Source of the DNA: B30-G6 sp964633115
GTDB lineage: Bacteria; Desulfobacterota; Desulfobacteria; Desulfobacterales; B30-G6
NCBI GenBank assembly: GCA_964633115.1
Contig: CAZWEO010000038.1
Coordinates: 1-42,507, forward strand
Length of the DNA stretch: 42,507 nucleotides
Reading direction: 5' to 3'
Every line of letters starts with the position of its first letter. The stretch's first letter is position 1. The notes beneath the pieces are model-generated. The model saw nothing but the letters and a program-made list of their open reading frames with translations. It had not been told where the DNA came from and did no database searches. Shown here piece by piece: positions 7,901-17,073 of the stretch. A program made the position numbers and the translations under genes.

Positions 7901-8539
7901 TTATCGACCATACAATACCGCAATGATCTTAGCTGCGCCGGTTTTAGCAGCAATGAGATGGGGTGTTGTCGACAAGTAATATACACTGTCTCCGGGTTCC
8001 AGTACAAAGTCATCGGCCCCAATTTTAAGCGCCACTGAACCATCCAAGACGTAGATAAACTCTTCGCCTGCATGGACAGACATATCCTCATCCGGATTTT
8101 CCTTCAACTCGACAATCAATGCTTCCATGTGGCGGCCTTTAACATCCGGGGCTAAGCTCATATATGAATAGATTTCCTGGGCCCCTTTTTTGGATGTTGA
8201 ACGCGAAACAGGTACCTCTTCCGACTCGCGCGTAATCGAATAGAGTTGATTGCCTACACCAGAAACGATGCGGCCAAAGGCACTGTCCAAGGCTTTGGAA
8301 AGCTTAATGGAGGTCCCCAACTGCGGCTGAACTTTGTTATTCTCCAGATCTTCTAGAAATGGGATCTCAAAACCGGTCAATTGGGAGAGTTCTTCAAGGC
8401 TCAATCCTTTTTCGCGCCTCAATGTACGGATGCGTTCACCAACACTCTCCACGGGTTCGGAGCAGGTTTGGGCAATATCGCCGGTGAGATCTTCAAAATA
8501 ATCGACGTTGATGGGTGGTTTTTGGCTATTCTCAGACAT
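7901..8539 (-). CDS. XRE-family transcriptional regulator with C-terminal cupin domain
   Basis: A 212-residue regulator: a short N-terminal leader, an XRE helix-turn-helix at about residues 35-90 (RIRTLRREKGLSLEELSQLTGF), and a cupin_2 beta barrel in the last 75 residues (HAGEEFIYVLDGSVALKIG, LEPGDSVYYLSTTPH). Members of this architecture bind a small ligand in the cupin and control a neighbouring metabolic gene. I chose the ATG at 8539 because AGGAG at 8546-8550 is six bases upstream of it; an in-frame ATG at 8545 directly abuts that site and is too close. The acyl-CoA dehydrogenase gene lies about 97 bases upstream on the same strand, suggesting the pair act together in acyl-CoA metabolism. 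Confidence 0.9.
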   Translation of the reverse strand: MSENSQKPPINVDYFEDLTGDIAQTCSEPVESVGERIRTLRREKGLSLEELSQLTGFEIPFLEDLENNKVQPQLGTSIKLSKALDSAFGRIVSGVGNQLYSITRESEEVPVSRSTSKKGAQEIYSYMSLAPDVKGRHMEALIVELKENPDEDMSVHAGEEFIYVLDGSVALKIGADDFVLEPGDSVYYLSTTPHLIAAKTGAAKIIAVLYGR

Positions 8540-8635
8540 ATTCATCTCCTACTTGTTCATGGCTGTTTTAATATTTAAAAAGAAAATTATTTTCTTGAAT
8601 CTTATATTCCACAAGTAAGCCAAAAGGATCCTGGT

Positions 8636-9793
8636 CTATAAACATTTTGCGCCTATGTGCCTTGATATCACAATCCGTTGAACTTCTGATGTTCCTTCGC
8701 CAATATCAAGCAACTTCTGATCCCGATAGAATCGCTCCACATCATATTCTCTCATCAGACCATACCCGCCGTGCAGCTGAACTGCATGATTGGCACAACG
8801 GTACATGACTTCAGAACAGTATAATTTACCCATGGCAGCTTCTTTTGAAAAAGGCATGTCATTATCGCGTAGCCAGCAAGCTTTGTAAAGCAAGAGGCGT
8901 GCGCATTCTATTTCCACAGCCATATCAGCCAATTTGAAGGCATTTGCCTGAAAGGTCGCAATCGGCCGGCCAAACTGTTCACGTTCATTGCTGTATTTTA
9001 GAGACATGTCGAGACATCCCTGGGCCCCGCCTAAGCCCATGGCGCCAATTGACAATCTGCCCCCGTCCAGGGTCTGCATCATTTGGTGAAAGCCATGCCC
9101 ACGGGTGCCCAGCAGGTTTTCTTTGGGAACCCGGCAGTCTTCGAAATAGAGCTCGCTGGTGTTGGAAGCCCGCCACATCATTTTGTCATGCATTTCGCGC
9201 GTGCTGAATCCCGGTGTGCCAGTATCCACAAGAATACAAGAAAGTTCCGGTTTTCCGTCCTCACGGTTGCCGGTTTTACATAGAACCGTAACGCCAGTGG
9301 TAATATCTGTGGATGCGTTGGTAATAAAAATTTTACTACCATTGATGACCCATTCATCACCATCCAGGACTGCATGGGTTTTGCTGTTGCTGGCATCCGA
9401 CCCGGCGTTGGCTTCGGTCAGCCCAAATCCCCACAGGGCTCCGCCACTACACAATTTGGGCAGATATTTGCGCTTCTGCTCTTCGTTGCCAAAATAATAG
9501 ATGGGGCCAATACCCAAAGAGTTGCCGGCCGCGACCGTGGCCGCATGGGATCCGTCCACCCGCGCGATTTCTTCGGTGGCAATGATGTAAGAGACATAGT
9601 CCATACCCTGTCCACTATATTGCTCAGAAACGAATACCCCGAAAAGCCCCAGCTCGGCCATTTTGCCCATGGTCTCATATGAAAATTCTTCTTTTTTATC
9701 CAATTCCCGGGCTACCGGTTTAATTTCTTGTTCGGCAAAACTCCTTACGGATTCTCGTAATATTTCCTGTTCCGTGGAAAGGCTAAATTCCAT
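8636..9793 (-). CDS. Acyl-CoA dehydrogenase
   Basis: A 385-residue flavoprotein of full family length. The N-terminal helical domain starts at once (FSLSTEQEILRESVRSFAEQ). The FAD-contacting segment WGFGLTEANAGSD is at about residues 120-132. The C-terminal domain carries QLHGGYGLMREYDVERFYRD and IGEGTSEVQR, the position where the catalytic base Glu of short/medium-chain enzymes lies. It should oxidise an acyl-CoA to the 2-enoyl-CoA and pass electrons to an electron-transfer flavoprotein, none of which is encoded here. A GGGAG Shine-Dalgarno eight bases upstream fixes the start. It is likely regulated by the XRE-cupin protein encoded next to it. Exact chain-length or branched-chain preference cannot be read from the sequence. 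Confidence 0.94.
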   Translation of the reverse strand: MEFSLSTEQEILRESVRSFAEQEIKPVARELDKKEEFSYETMGKMAELGLFGVFVSEQYSGQGMDYVSYIIATEEIARVDGSHAATVAAGNSLGIGPIYYFGNEEQKRKYLPKLCSGGALWGFGLTEANAGSDASNSKTHAVLDGDEWVINGSKIFITNASTDITTGVTVLCKTGNREDGKPELSCILVDTGTPGFSTREMHDKMMWRASNTSELYFEDCRVPKENLLGTRGHGFHQMMQTLDGGRLSIGAMGLGGAQGCLDMSLKYSNEREQFGRPIATFQANAFKLADMAVEIECARLLLYKACWLRDNDMPFSKEAAMGKLYCSEVMYRCANHAVQLHGGYGLMREYDVERFYRDQKLLDIGEGTSEVQRIVISRHIGAKCL

Positions 9794-9809
9794 TCTGTAC
9801 TCCCATTAC

Positions 9810-9940
9810 TCTGGTTTTTTGGGTTTATTGCGTTTTTTGTGTTTGTTGCGTTGCCGTTGGCGTCGCGCCTAATGCGATTAGCCCAAAACGATTTCATCAA
9901 CTCAATAAACCCAACAAACTCAAAAAACGCAATAAACATT
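9810..9940. repeat. GTTTATTGCG/GTTTGTTG word repeat forming an imperfect inverted repeat
   Basis: Words such as GGGTTTATTGCG, TTTTTTGTG and TTTGTTGCG on one side (9818-9853) face CAATAAACCCAACAAACTC and AAAAAACGCAATAAAC on the other (9902-9937), so the whole gap could fold into a long imperfect hairpin. Related words (GGGTTTGTTGAGTTTGTTG) occur upstream of recD2 at 12190-12235. No gene is visible here. Confidence 0.65.
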
Positions 9941-9998
9941 TGTATAATAATGCACCAGGTTATCATTTCCTGATTTGCTTTAAAAAAGCTGATATGGC

Positions 9999-12182
9999 TC
10001 AGATACTCCTGAGTCGTTGCTGCAGATATGTATACCGTTTTTTGGTTTTGCTATTGTTGATACCGATATGCAGGGCCTTTCTGGTACCCACCACCACCAC
10101 CAGATGCTTACCACGGGTCACGGCTGTATATATCAGATTTCGTTGCAGAAGGATATAATGTTGTGTGAGTATCGGAATCACCACAGCTGAGTATTCGGAA
10201 CCCTGCGATTTGTGTACCGAGATGGCATATGCCAAGACAATTTCATTCAGGTCGGCAAAATCATATAGGATATTTCGATGGTCAAAACTTATCAGAACTG
10301 TTTTGTCCTCCGTGTTAATGCTTTGGATTCTACCGATATCGCCATTAAAAACTAATTTGTCGTAGTTGTTCTTGATCTGCATGACCTTGTCGTTTGGTTT
10401 GAAATTCAGATTGCCGCGGGTAATGATTTGATTGCCTGGATTGAGTGCTTCTTGAAGGGTACTATTTAGGTTCTCGGCACCAACCAGGCCCTTATGCATC
10501 GGTGTCAGTACCTGGATGTCGTCGATGGCTTCGAAACCAAAGCGCTTGGGTATCCGATTGGCGACCAATTCTAAAATAGTGTTGAGAACTCGTTCCGGAT
10601 CTTCCTGTTCGATGAAATAAAAATCGGTTTTGGCATCCTTTTGAGCGCGTGAATCAATAATTGGAAATTCACCCTGGTTGATGCGATGGGCATTGGTAAT
10701 GATAGCGCTTGTCTTGGCTTGTCTGTATATTTCGGTCAAGATAATGACGGGAATTTGACCGCAATTTATCATATCCCTTAACACTTGTCCCGGGCCAACG
10801 GAAGGAAGCTGATTGACATCACCCACGAGAATAACAAAAGCTGTTGAGGGCACGGCTTTTAGCAGATGGAACATTAAATAGGTATCGATCATGGAGGCTT
10901 CGTCAATTATCAGGGCATTGCAATTCAATGGAGCGGTTTCATTTTTTTGGAATCCTCCTTTTTGCATGCTGAAATCGAGTAGGCGATGGATGGTTTTGGC
11001 TTCATGCCCTGTGGCCTCTTGCATTCGCTTGGCTGCCCGTCCGGTGGGTGCTGCCAACATGACCCGTAGTCGATGCCGTTGCAATATTTTTAAAATGGCG
11101 TGAATGATGGTTGTTTTGCCGGTGCCAGGCCCACCCGTAATGATGCTGACCTTGTTTCGCATAGCGGTCTTGATGGCCTCCACTTGATTATCTGCCGGTT
11201 GGATTGCCAATTGTTTCTGTACCCGGTTCATTTCTTTGGGCACATCGATCGGTGCTGCACCTTGGGGGACCTGTAAAATCATTTTAATTCGATTGGCAAT
11301 GCCAGCTTCACACACATGATGTTTTTTTAAATATACCGCCTTGTGGTTGGGTTCAAAATCCTCGGGGTCTTCATTGAGGTCTTCGATGACAATGCGACCG
11401 GCCTTGTAAAGTCGTCCCAGAGCGGCATGAATAATATCGCTATCAATATCTAAAACCTGCTGACAGGCTTCAAGCAGCAAAGCATAGGGATAAAATACAT
11501 GCCCGTCGTCGGACAGATTGGATAGCACATAAATAATGCCAGCTTCGGCCCGCAGCTCTGAATCTTTTGAAACACCAATCTGTTGGGCGATGCGATCTGC
11601 AATGATAAAGCCGATGCCGCTGATATCCATACACAGGCGATATGGATTTTGCTGGACAATGGTAATGGAGCGATTGCGGTAGGTCTTATAGATCTTGGTT
11701 GCGTAACCCGTGCTGACACCGTGAGATTGGAGGAACAGCATAACCTCCCGGTTTTTTTTCTGATCTTTCCAAGCTTGTTGAATCAGGGCAATGCGTTTTT
11801 TGCCGATTCCTTCGATTTCCTGCAAACGTTGGGTCTGGTGTTCAATGACATCCAACGTAAGTTTCCCAAATTTTTTAACAATCCGCTCGGCCATCTTGGG
11901 TCCCAGGCCTTTAATCAGGCCTGAGCCTAAATATTTGCGAATGCCGTAAACGGTAGCCGGTACGGATGTCTGATAGGATTGAACTTTGAACTGTTCGCCA
12001 TATTTGGTGTGGCGCACCCATTCGCCCTTAAGCGTTAAAATTTCACCCGGTGTCGGCGATAGGATATTGCCAACGATGGTCACCAAGTCCCACTGGCCCT
12101 GTACTTTTAATTTGGCAATGGTATAGCCGGTTTCTTCACTGGTGTAGGTGACACGTTCGATTTGGCCGGTTAATTCAATCAT
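9999..12182 (-). CDS. recD2: RecD2-type ATP-dependent DNA helicase (SF1B)
   Basis: A 727-residue helicase of the RecD2/YrrC family, which works without RecB or RecC and has 5'-3' polarity in studied members. The N-terminal OB-like region (MIELTGQIERVTYTSEETG), a helix-hairpin-helix section (GLGPKMAERIVKKFG; IEGIGKKRIALIQQAW), Walker A GGPGTGKTT (about residue 345), motif Ia LAAPTGRAAKRM, the DEAS box, the QLPSVGPG segment and the C-terminal motif AYAISVHKSQGSEY are all present. The reading frame stays open for 52 codons upstream (to 12338), but that part overlaps trmO and repeat words and does not resemble the family, so I start at 12182. Role: repair and genome stability. Not obviously in an operon. 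Confidence 0.92.
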   Translation of the reverse strand: MIELTGQIERVTYTSEETGYTIAKLKVQGQWDLVTIVGNILSPTPGEILTLKGEWVRHTKYGEQFKVQSYQTSVPATVYGIRKYLGSGLIKGLGPKMAERIVKKFGKLTLDVIEHQTQRLQEIEGIGKKRIALIQQAWKDQKKNREVMLFLQSHGVSTGYATKIYKTYRNRSITIVQQNPYRLCMDISGIGFIIADRIAQQIGVSKDSELRAEAGIIYVLSNLSDDGHVFYPYALLLEACQQVLDIDSDIIHAALGRLYKAGRIVIEDLNEDPEDFEPNHKAVYLKKHHVCEAGIANRIKMILQVPQGAAPIDVPKEMNRVQKQLAIQPADNQVEAIKTAMRNKVSIITGGPGTGKTTIIHAILKILQRHRLRVMLAAPTGRAAKRMQEATGHEAKTIHRLLDFSMQKGGFQKNETAPLNCNALIIDEASMIDTYLMFHLLKAVPSTAFVILVGDVNQLPSVGPGQVLRDMINCGQIPVIILTEIYRQAKTSAIITNAHRINQGEFPIIDSRAQKDAKTDFYFIEQEDPERVLNTILELVANRIPKRFGFEAIDDIQVLTPMHKGLVGAENLNSTLQEALNPGNQIITRGNLNFKPNDKVMQIKNNYDKLVFNGDIGRIQSINTEDKTVLISFDHRNILYDFADLNEIVLAYAISVHKSQGSEYSAVVIPILTQHYILLQRNLIYTAVTRGKHLVVVVGTRKALHIGINNSKTKKRYTYLQQRLRSI

Positions 12183-12186
12183 AATC

Positions 12187-12276
12187 TTTTTGTTGTGTTT
12201 ATAGTGTTCATTGGGTTTGTTGAGTTTGTTGATTCCGATCCCGATTTTTAGCATTCCAGCGTTCCAGCCTAATAGC
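12187..12276. repeat. Repeat words between recD2 and trmO
   Basis: Ninety bases made of GTTTGTTGAGTTTGTTG words, an ATTCCGATCCCGATTT word and CCAGCCTAATAGCCT, i.e. three of the vocabularies seen elsewhere in the window. The following GAATCCTCGAATCC word forms the last codons of trmO. Confidence 0.6.
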
Positions 12277-12717
12277 CTATTCTTTCGAATCCTCGAATCC
12301 TGGTGTTTGAGCCCAATCCGGCATGCGTACATCTGCAAGCGCTACCCGGGGAGGAATATAACATTTAATATCGATAACCGGTGAGTCTGTACGGGCATCG
12401 ATGTTTTCGATCTGGATGATATCGGCTGAAATGGAAATGATTTTACACAACGACAAGGCCAGCAAATTGGGTCGCAGAGGCGAGTGGGTTGCAAAAATCC
12501 CGGTTAGCGGGTTTTGCTTGTTTTTTTGCGGGTGTACACGCAATGTAAGGCGTTTTTCTGGGGTATCATTCTGGTCAAACCAATACAGGACATATATATG
12601 CGAAAACGATTCCAGACCCAAAAGCGCATCGGTAAATTGATCTTTGATATGAATTTCGCATTTGTCGTCCGTTTTCTTAACAGAGCCGATGGGAAATATG
12701 TTGAATCCAGTTTTCAT
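12277..12717 (-). CDS. trmO: tRNA m6t6A37 methyltransferase TrmO (UPF0066/TsaA family)
   Basis: A 146-residue protein of the TrmO/YaeB family, which uses S-adenosylmethionine to N6-methylate threonylcarbamoyladenosine at position 37 of certain tRNAs. The beta-barrel core is visible as IGSVKKT, FTDALLGLESFSHIYVLYWFD, a shortened loop, RVHPQKN, GIFATHSPLRPNLLALS and the final IDIKCYIPP. The GIFATHSPLRPN segment is the family signature (usually TRSPxRPN; here H for R). It is a short form without the C-terminal extension of the E. coli enzyme. The last residues (TPGFEDSKE) are encoded by a repeat word, suggesting the natural stop has been replaced. AGGAT lies just upstream of the ATG. Confidence 0.88.
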   Translation of the reverse strand: MKTGFNIFPIGSVKKTDDKCEIHIKDQFTDALLGLESFSHIYVLYWFDQNDTPEKRLTLRVHPQKNKQNPLTGIFATHSPLRPNLLALSLCKIISISADIIQIENIDARTDSPVIDIKCYIPPRVALADVRMPDWAQTPGFEDSKE

Positions 12718-13232
12718 GCTAATATCCTGATAGTTATTATATTGTTGTATTCGTATTTTTTAGAGATCGCGGGATTCAACATTTAGCGGTTTAGGCTTTT
12801 AGACTGTTAGGCCATTAGCGGCTAACAGTCTAATAGTCTTCAACCTAATAGCCTGGTCCTTCTTGGATCCTTGGCCCCTGGAATCCTTGAATCCTTATAT
12901 CTTATTATCCGGTCTTATGTTTTGAGATGACAGATTTCCATCGATCCTAAGTTAGTCGTTACTCCCAATGTATGCCACCCCAGGTCAAAATTGTCAATAT
13001 ATTGTATTGGTTATTGACTTTCCCCGCAATATATGGCATATGTACCCAAATCTTGGGTTAAAAATTGGTTCCGAAAATCGGGACCAATAATCGGTTCCAA
13101 CTATCGGGGTTGAAAAACGGTAAGGAAAAAAGGGTTGTTCAAGGGAGTTCGTGAAGGACATCCCGCAGTATATCAGACAAGGTCCCATCCTGAAATAAAT
13201 GGCAGCCATAATACTGAGATTGAGCATCATTT
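12718..13232. repeat. Gene-poor spacer with TTAGACTGTTAG hairpin and GGATCCTTGG words
   Basis: A 12-bp perfect stem (12799-12810 with 12822-12833) is built from the TTAGACTGTTAG word. Next come words of the type AATCCTTGAATCC at about 12860-12900, and around 13050-13120 a set of ATCGGGACC/ATCGGTTCC words. An open frame from 13135 upstream of the deacetylase has no coding character before about 13233. No other gene is visible. Confidence 0.6.
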
Positions 13233-14039
13233 AATGATAAGTGGCAGTTCAGGCGGTTTGAACCGCAGGCAGCTGATAAGGCAATTATCCTGGACCATAG
13301 GTGGTTGTCTTATGGGATTTCTTAATATTTCTAAGGTATTGGCATCGGATTCCACCCAAGACCAAACGACCATATTCCCCAAAATCGCCCTGATTATCGA
13401 TGACATCGGCCACAGTCGATCTCTGGCAGACCAATTTGTTGAATTGCAAGCGACCTTAACCTTCTCGGTTCTTCCCCATCTGGCTTATTCACGCCAACTG
13501 GCCCAGGAATTACATCATCAGGGATATGAGGTGATGCTACATCAGCCCATGGAGCCATTGAACGATTGTTGTGATCCTGGTCCCGGCGCCGTTTTTGTGG
13601 GGGATAATGCCAACCAAATTGAAAGCATCATTCAATCGAATATTAGTGAAATACCCTTTGCGAAGGGCGTCAACAATCATATGGGTTCCAGATTTACAGA
13701 TTTACAGCGGCCAGTTATGAAATAGCGGCGGCGCTCAAAGCGATACGATCACGCAATTTATATTTTATCGACAGTATTACTTCCAACCGATCCCTGGCCC
13801 ACGCAACTGCTAAAAAATATCGGATTCCCACAGCCTATCGGAATGTATTTCTCGATAACATCCGGGATGAATCAACCATACTGGTACGACTTAACCAACT
13901 TCGAAATCATGCCCTACGCCATGGACGTGCTATCGGTATCGGCCACCCTTTTCCAGAAACTGCCCGCGCCATCGGTCGCTTTACCGAGCAATTGACAGCA
14001 TCTCAGGTTCAGTTGGTTCCTGCGTCCCATATCCTATAA
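13233..14039 (+). pseudogene. Divergent polysaccharide deacetylase (YibQ-like), one frameshift
   Basis: Codons 1 to about 164 from an ATG at 13233 carry a probable twin-arginine-like export signal (LNRRQLIRQLSWTIGG, then ASD), followed by the YibQ/divergent polysaccharide deacetylase core: KIALIIDDIGHS, LTFSVLPHLAYS, EVMLHQPMEP and NNHMGSRFTD. The frame stops at 13723-13725, but the other frame resumes at 13719 with EIAAALKAIRSRNLYFIDS and continues to the natural-looking end at 14039 (GRAIGIGHPFPETARAI). Homology crosses the join without loss of residues, so a single missing base, probably a G after ATG at 13719, explains it. No slippery heptamer is present, so programmed frameshifting is unlikely. 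A sequencing error would restore a normal gene. The start could also be farther upstream. Confidence 0.78.
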
Positions 14040-14054
14040 AATTGCGAAGCAAGT

Positions 14055-14906
14055 TTATTTGGTGAGTTCTTGTTCAATCAGCTTACTGAGGTTCTGGAAA
14101 CTACGATCGGTGACATGCTTGCCATTTATAAAAATTGTTGGCGTTCCGGATACACCGATTTTTTGCCCTTCACGGACATCCCTGACAATCATGGCAAGAA
14201 CTTCCTGTGAGAGCAGATCCTGTTTGAACTGGATCATATCGAGTCCAAAACTTTCGGCAATTTCATCCAATTTATGGGGTGACAGTTCCTTTTGGTTGGC
14301 GAAGATTTGGCTATGAACCTCCCAAAACTTACCCTGTTTGTGGGCGGCGATGGCGGCTATGGCAGCTTCCCTTGCCCTGGGATGGCTGCGGAGAGGGTAT
14401 TGTTTGATGACCAATTTGAGTTTTTGAGGATATTGAGTTAGAAGCTGACTGAAGATGACTTCCATCCTGGCGCAATAGCCGCATTCATAGTCGTCAAATA
14501 CCGCAATGGTCACAGGCGCGTTCACCGGGCCCATATAGGGCGATCCTTCCACAGAGATGGCAAAGACGCGGCTAACGCGGATAGATTTAAATTCTTGGTT
14601 GGACCTACTGGTCAGGACGAGCATTCGCGAATCAGCTGCATATGCTAGTCGGTCATAACCTGGTTCGATTGGAATCTGATTTAGTGGACTTAGGGACCCT
14701 TTGTTATAGATGGCAACTTTACCGGACATAAGGATAAAAATCAATTCGCCATCCGGCGTGCTGGCCACGTCCAATGGTGGGGATTTCAGCTTTAGTTGGT
14801 GCAATTGAGACCAGTCAACATCGATGAGTTGAGCTGACGACGTGCTTAAGGGACCTAGGAGCATGATCAAAATTAGAAAGTACGTTATGCTAAACCGATT
14901 TTTCAT
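14055..14906 (-). CDS. Exported DsbA-family thiol-disulfide protein with N-terminal sensor-like domain
   Basis: A 283-residue periplasmic protein. A signal peptide (MKNRFSITYFLILIMLLG, Ala-x-Ala-like site before residue 30) is followed by a roughly 90-residue beta-rich stretch (VASTPDGELIFILMSGKVAIY) resembling a few propeller blades. Then comes a DsbA/thioredoxin-fold domain with the redox site CGYC (about residue 142), the long helical insert, and the cis-Pro loop VSGTPTIFINGK. It should catalyse disulfide exchange in exported proteins. AGGTG about ten bases before the ATG at 14906 supports that start rather than the in-frame GTG or ATG seven codons earlier. It converges with the deacetylase remnant, whose stop lies 15 bases away. 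The propeller-like half is an impression only. Confidence 0.88.
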   Translation of the reverse strand: MKNRFSITYFLILIMLLGPLSTSSAQLIDVDWSQLHQLKLKSPPLDVASTPDGELIFILMSGKVAIYNKGSLSPLNQIPIEPGYDRLAYAADSRMLVLTSRSNQEFKSIRVSRVFAISVEGSPYMGPVNAPVTIAVFDDYECGYCARMEVIFSQLLTQYPQKLKLVIKQYPLRSHPRAREAAIAAIAAHKQGKFWEVHSQIFANQKELSPHKLDEIAESFGLDMIQFKQDLLSQEVLAMIVRDVREGQKIGVSGTPTIFINGKHVTDRSFQNLSKLIEQELTK

Positions 14907-15109
14907 AAAATTATCACCTTTCACCAAAAATAATGTCGCAAGTTAAAACAAACTTGATCTATTGGTCAAGGGAATTGAATCCTTTTTCAAAGTGCATATG
15001 GTTCATTTACTGGTGCAAGCCTATTCAGCTATATAAGCACACTTAAACCGGGTGATTCAGAAATTATTAGGGGTTTGCACTTGATCCGCCACATATTATT
15101 CATTAGATT

Positions 15110-15862
15110 ATGGCCATGGGTTATGTATTCAATTTTAACGACGCGCGTGCCTATAATTCTTGGGTAACGACAGCGCGTAGCCAAATTGAGGCTGATCTGG
15201 AAAGCTGCCTCATGCTGGACATGCTTAAACCGATTCAGGGTGAATCGCTGCTGGATATCGGTTGCGGCAGTGGTGCCAGTATTAAACCCTTTTTTGACAA
15301 AGGGCTAGCGGTTACGGGTATCGATCCCTCACCATATATGCTCGACATCGCTGCCGAGCAATACAGCCATAAAGTTGATTTATATCGTGGGTTTGCCGAA
15401 GACCTGCCATTTGATGACAATTCTTTCAACCATGCCAGTCTGGTAACCACTCTTGAATTTGTAGATGACCCCGCAAAAGCTATTTCAGAGGCCTGTCGTG
15501 TGGCTAAAGATCGTATTTTCTTGGGGGTTATGAACCGTTATGCCCTCAAGGGCGTCGAGCGGCGGCTTAAGGGAATTTTTCACCAGACGATCTATAATCG
15601 GGCCCAGTTCTACAGCGTCTGGGAGCTTAAAGGTATGATTCGGGAGATTTTGGGGAATGGGGTACCCATATCATGGCGGACCGTGAGTCAATTTCCGGTG
15701 TCAACCGGCAAGGTTATTAGCAACCTGGAAAAGTCCGACATCGTACAACGCTTTCCCTTCGGCGCATTTGCTGGAATTGTGGCATCTTTGGTTCCCCGAT
15801 TTAGAACTCGGCCGATGACATTGCGTTATAAGAATAGTGAGCCGTCGGGCATCGCAACTTAA
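15110..15862 (+). CDS. Class I SAM-dependent methyltransferase
   Basis: A 250-residue protein with the Rossmann methyltransferase signature: motif I LLDIGCGSG (about residue 47), the acidic loop end GIDPSPYMLDIA, motif III-like EDLPFDDNSFNHASL and the strand ATTL-like TTLEFVDDP. The C-terminal half (RRLKGIFHQTIYNRAQFYSVWELKG) is the substrate side and is characteristic of a subset of small-molecule methyltransferases. The substrate is not known. No strong Shine-Dalgarno precedes the ATG; a second ATG two codons on is possible. It is separated from amrS by a repeat-word spacer, so co-regulation is uncertain. Confidence 0.88.
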   Translation: MAMGYVFNFNDARAYNSWVTTARSQIEADLESCLMLDMLKPIQGESLLDIGCGSGASIKPFFDKGLAVTGIDPSPYMLDIAAEQYSHKVDLYRGFAEDLPFDDNSFNHASLVTTLEFVDDPAKAISEACRVAKDRIFLGVMNRYALKGVERRLKGIFHQTIYNRAQFYSVWELKGMIREILGNGVPISWRTVSQFPVSTGKVISNLEKSDIVQRFPFGAFAGIVASLVPRFRTRPMTLRYKNSEPSGIAT

Positions 15863-15867
15863 CCACA

Positions 15868-16045
15868 CTACGTTGGTTTTAGGTTTTAAGTTTTAGGTGT
15901 TAAGTTAGAGTTACGAGTTACGGGTTTCGGTGTAATGGGGCATATGTCAACAGAGATATCGTAACTCCCTAATTTTAATGCCTATAGCCATTTGCTCGAA
16001 GCCAACCGAACACTTAAAACCTAACACTTAACACTCAATAGTTAA
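15868..16045. repeat. Inverted TTAGGTTTTAAG word repeat with CGAGTTACGGG core
   Basis: Left arm words (GGTTTTAGGTTTTAAG, TAGGTGTTAAG; 15873-15907) are complementary in kind to right arm words (ACTTAAAACCTAACAC, TTAACACTC; 16009-16043), so the spacer can fold back on itself. A GAGTTACGAGTTACGGG core lies at 15908-15929. It lies directly in front of amrS and has no gene of its own. Confidence 0.65.
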
Positions 16046-16058
16046 AACCGACCTTATT

Positions 16059-17072
16059 ATGAAAGCTTATCTTTTTGAGACCATCGGCGATAATCAAGTA
16101 CAGTGCAACCTATGTCGTCATCGCTGTAAGATTAAAGCAGGTAAAAGCGGTATTTGTGCGGTCAGGCAGAATCGGTCTGGTGAGTTGGCATCGCTGGTAT
16201 TCGGCCGGGTGATCGCCCGCAATGTCGATCCGGTTGAAAAGAAACCGCTATTTCATTTTTATCCGGGCAGCTTGTCTTATTCGATTGCCACAGTGGGCTG
16301 CAATTTCAACTGCAAATTTTGTCAAAATGCTGATATTGCTCAGCTGCCTAAAGACTATGGCGGCAGGATTATGGGCAAGGAGGTAGCGCCAGCAGAAATT
16401 GTGGCCGCAGCTGTACAATCGCGATGCCAATCAATTGCCTATACCTATACGGAACCGACGGTTTATTTTGAATTTGCCTATGAGGTCGCCAAGCTGGCGC
16501 ATCAACAAGGGATATTCAATCTGTTTGTTACCAACGGATATATGACCGAGGACGCATTGGATATGATCGATCCCTATCTAGATGCGGCCAATGTGGACCT
16601 AAAAGCTTTTAATGATAAATTCTATAGATCGTATTGTGGGGCCCGGCTGGCTGGTGTCAAACAGAGTCTGGTCTCCATGAAAAAGCGCGGCATTTTCATA
16701 GAAGTAACCACGCTGCTGATCCCAGGATTGAATGATGATCCTGAAGAACTCAAACAACTGGCAGATTTTGTGGCTACCGATCTGGGAGTAGATACACCCT
16801 GGCATATTAGCCGGTTCCATCCCACTTACAAGCTAACCGATCGACCACCAACCCCGGTGCAGACCCTTAAAACGGCCCATGAGATCGGCCTTGAAGCTGG
16901 TTTGCGATATGTTTACACCGGCAATGTCCCCGGTGAAGCCGCTGAAAAGACTTTTTGCTATGACTGTGGGAAAGTACTCATCGACCGCTGGGGTTTTAAC
17001 GTCAGCAACTATGCCATCATCCATGGTAAGTGTAAGTTTTGTGGGGCTGTAATAGATGGCGTGGGACTCTAA
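16059..17072 (+). CDS. amrS: AmmeMemoRadiSam-system radical SAM enzyme
   Basis: A 337-residue radical SAM protein. The N-terminal zinc-binding-like cysteines (VQCNLCRHRCKIKAGKSGIC) and the CNFNCKFCQN iron-sulfur site (CxxxCxxC, about residue 76) are both typical of AmrS. Further family marks are SIAYTYTEPTVYFE, the segment VDLKAFNDKFY, PWHISRFHPTY and a C-terminal four-cysteine zinc ribbon (CYDCGK...CKFCG). AmrS usually functions with the AMMECR1 and MEMO proteins, none of which is in this window; the reaction is not established. The start ATG lacks a clear Shine-Dalgarno. The last codons run into a spacer of AAGGGTCCAGGATTCGAGG words. Confidence 0.92.
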   Translation: MKAYLFETIGDNQVQCNLCRHRCKIKAGKSGICAVRQNRSGELASLVFGRVIARNVDPVEKKPLFHFYPGSLSYSIATVGCNFNCKFCQNADIAQLPKDYGGRIMGKEVAPAEIVAAAVQSRCQSIAYTYTEPTVYFEFAYEVAKLAHQQGIFNLFVTNGYMTEDALDMIDPYLDAANVDLKAFNDKFYRSYCGARLAGVKQSLVSMKKRGIFIEVTTLLIPGLNDDPEELKQLADFVATDLGVDTPWHISRFHPTYKLTDRPPTPVQTLKTAHEIGLEAGLRYVYTGNVPGEAAEKTFCYDCGKVLIDRWGFNVSNYAIIHGKCKFCGAVIDGVGL

Positions 17073-17073
17073 A

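Noticed and set aside
8944..9682. Several plus-strand and minus-strand ORFs across the acyl-CoA dehydrogenase
   Set aside because: They lie in other frames of a full-length, motif-rich dehydrogenase and have no family signal or ribosome site.
12183..12338. N-terminal extension of recD2
   Set aside because: The 52 codons are repeat words and overlap trmO; family homology starts at the ATG at 12182.
13707..13725. Programmed frameshift in the deacetylase
   Set aside because: No slippery heptamer or stimulatory structure; a simple base loss explains the data.
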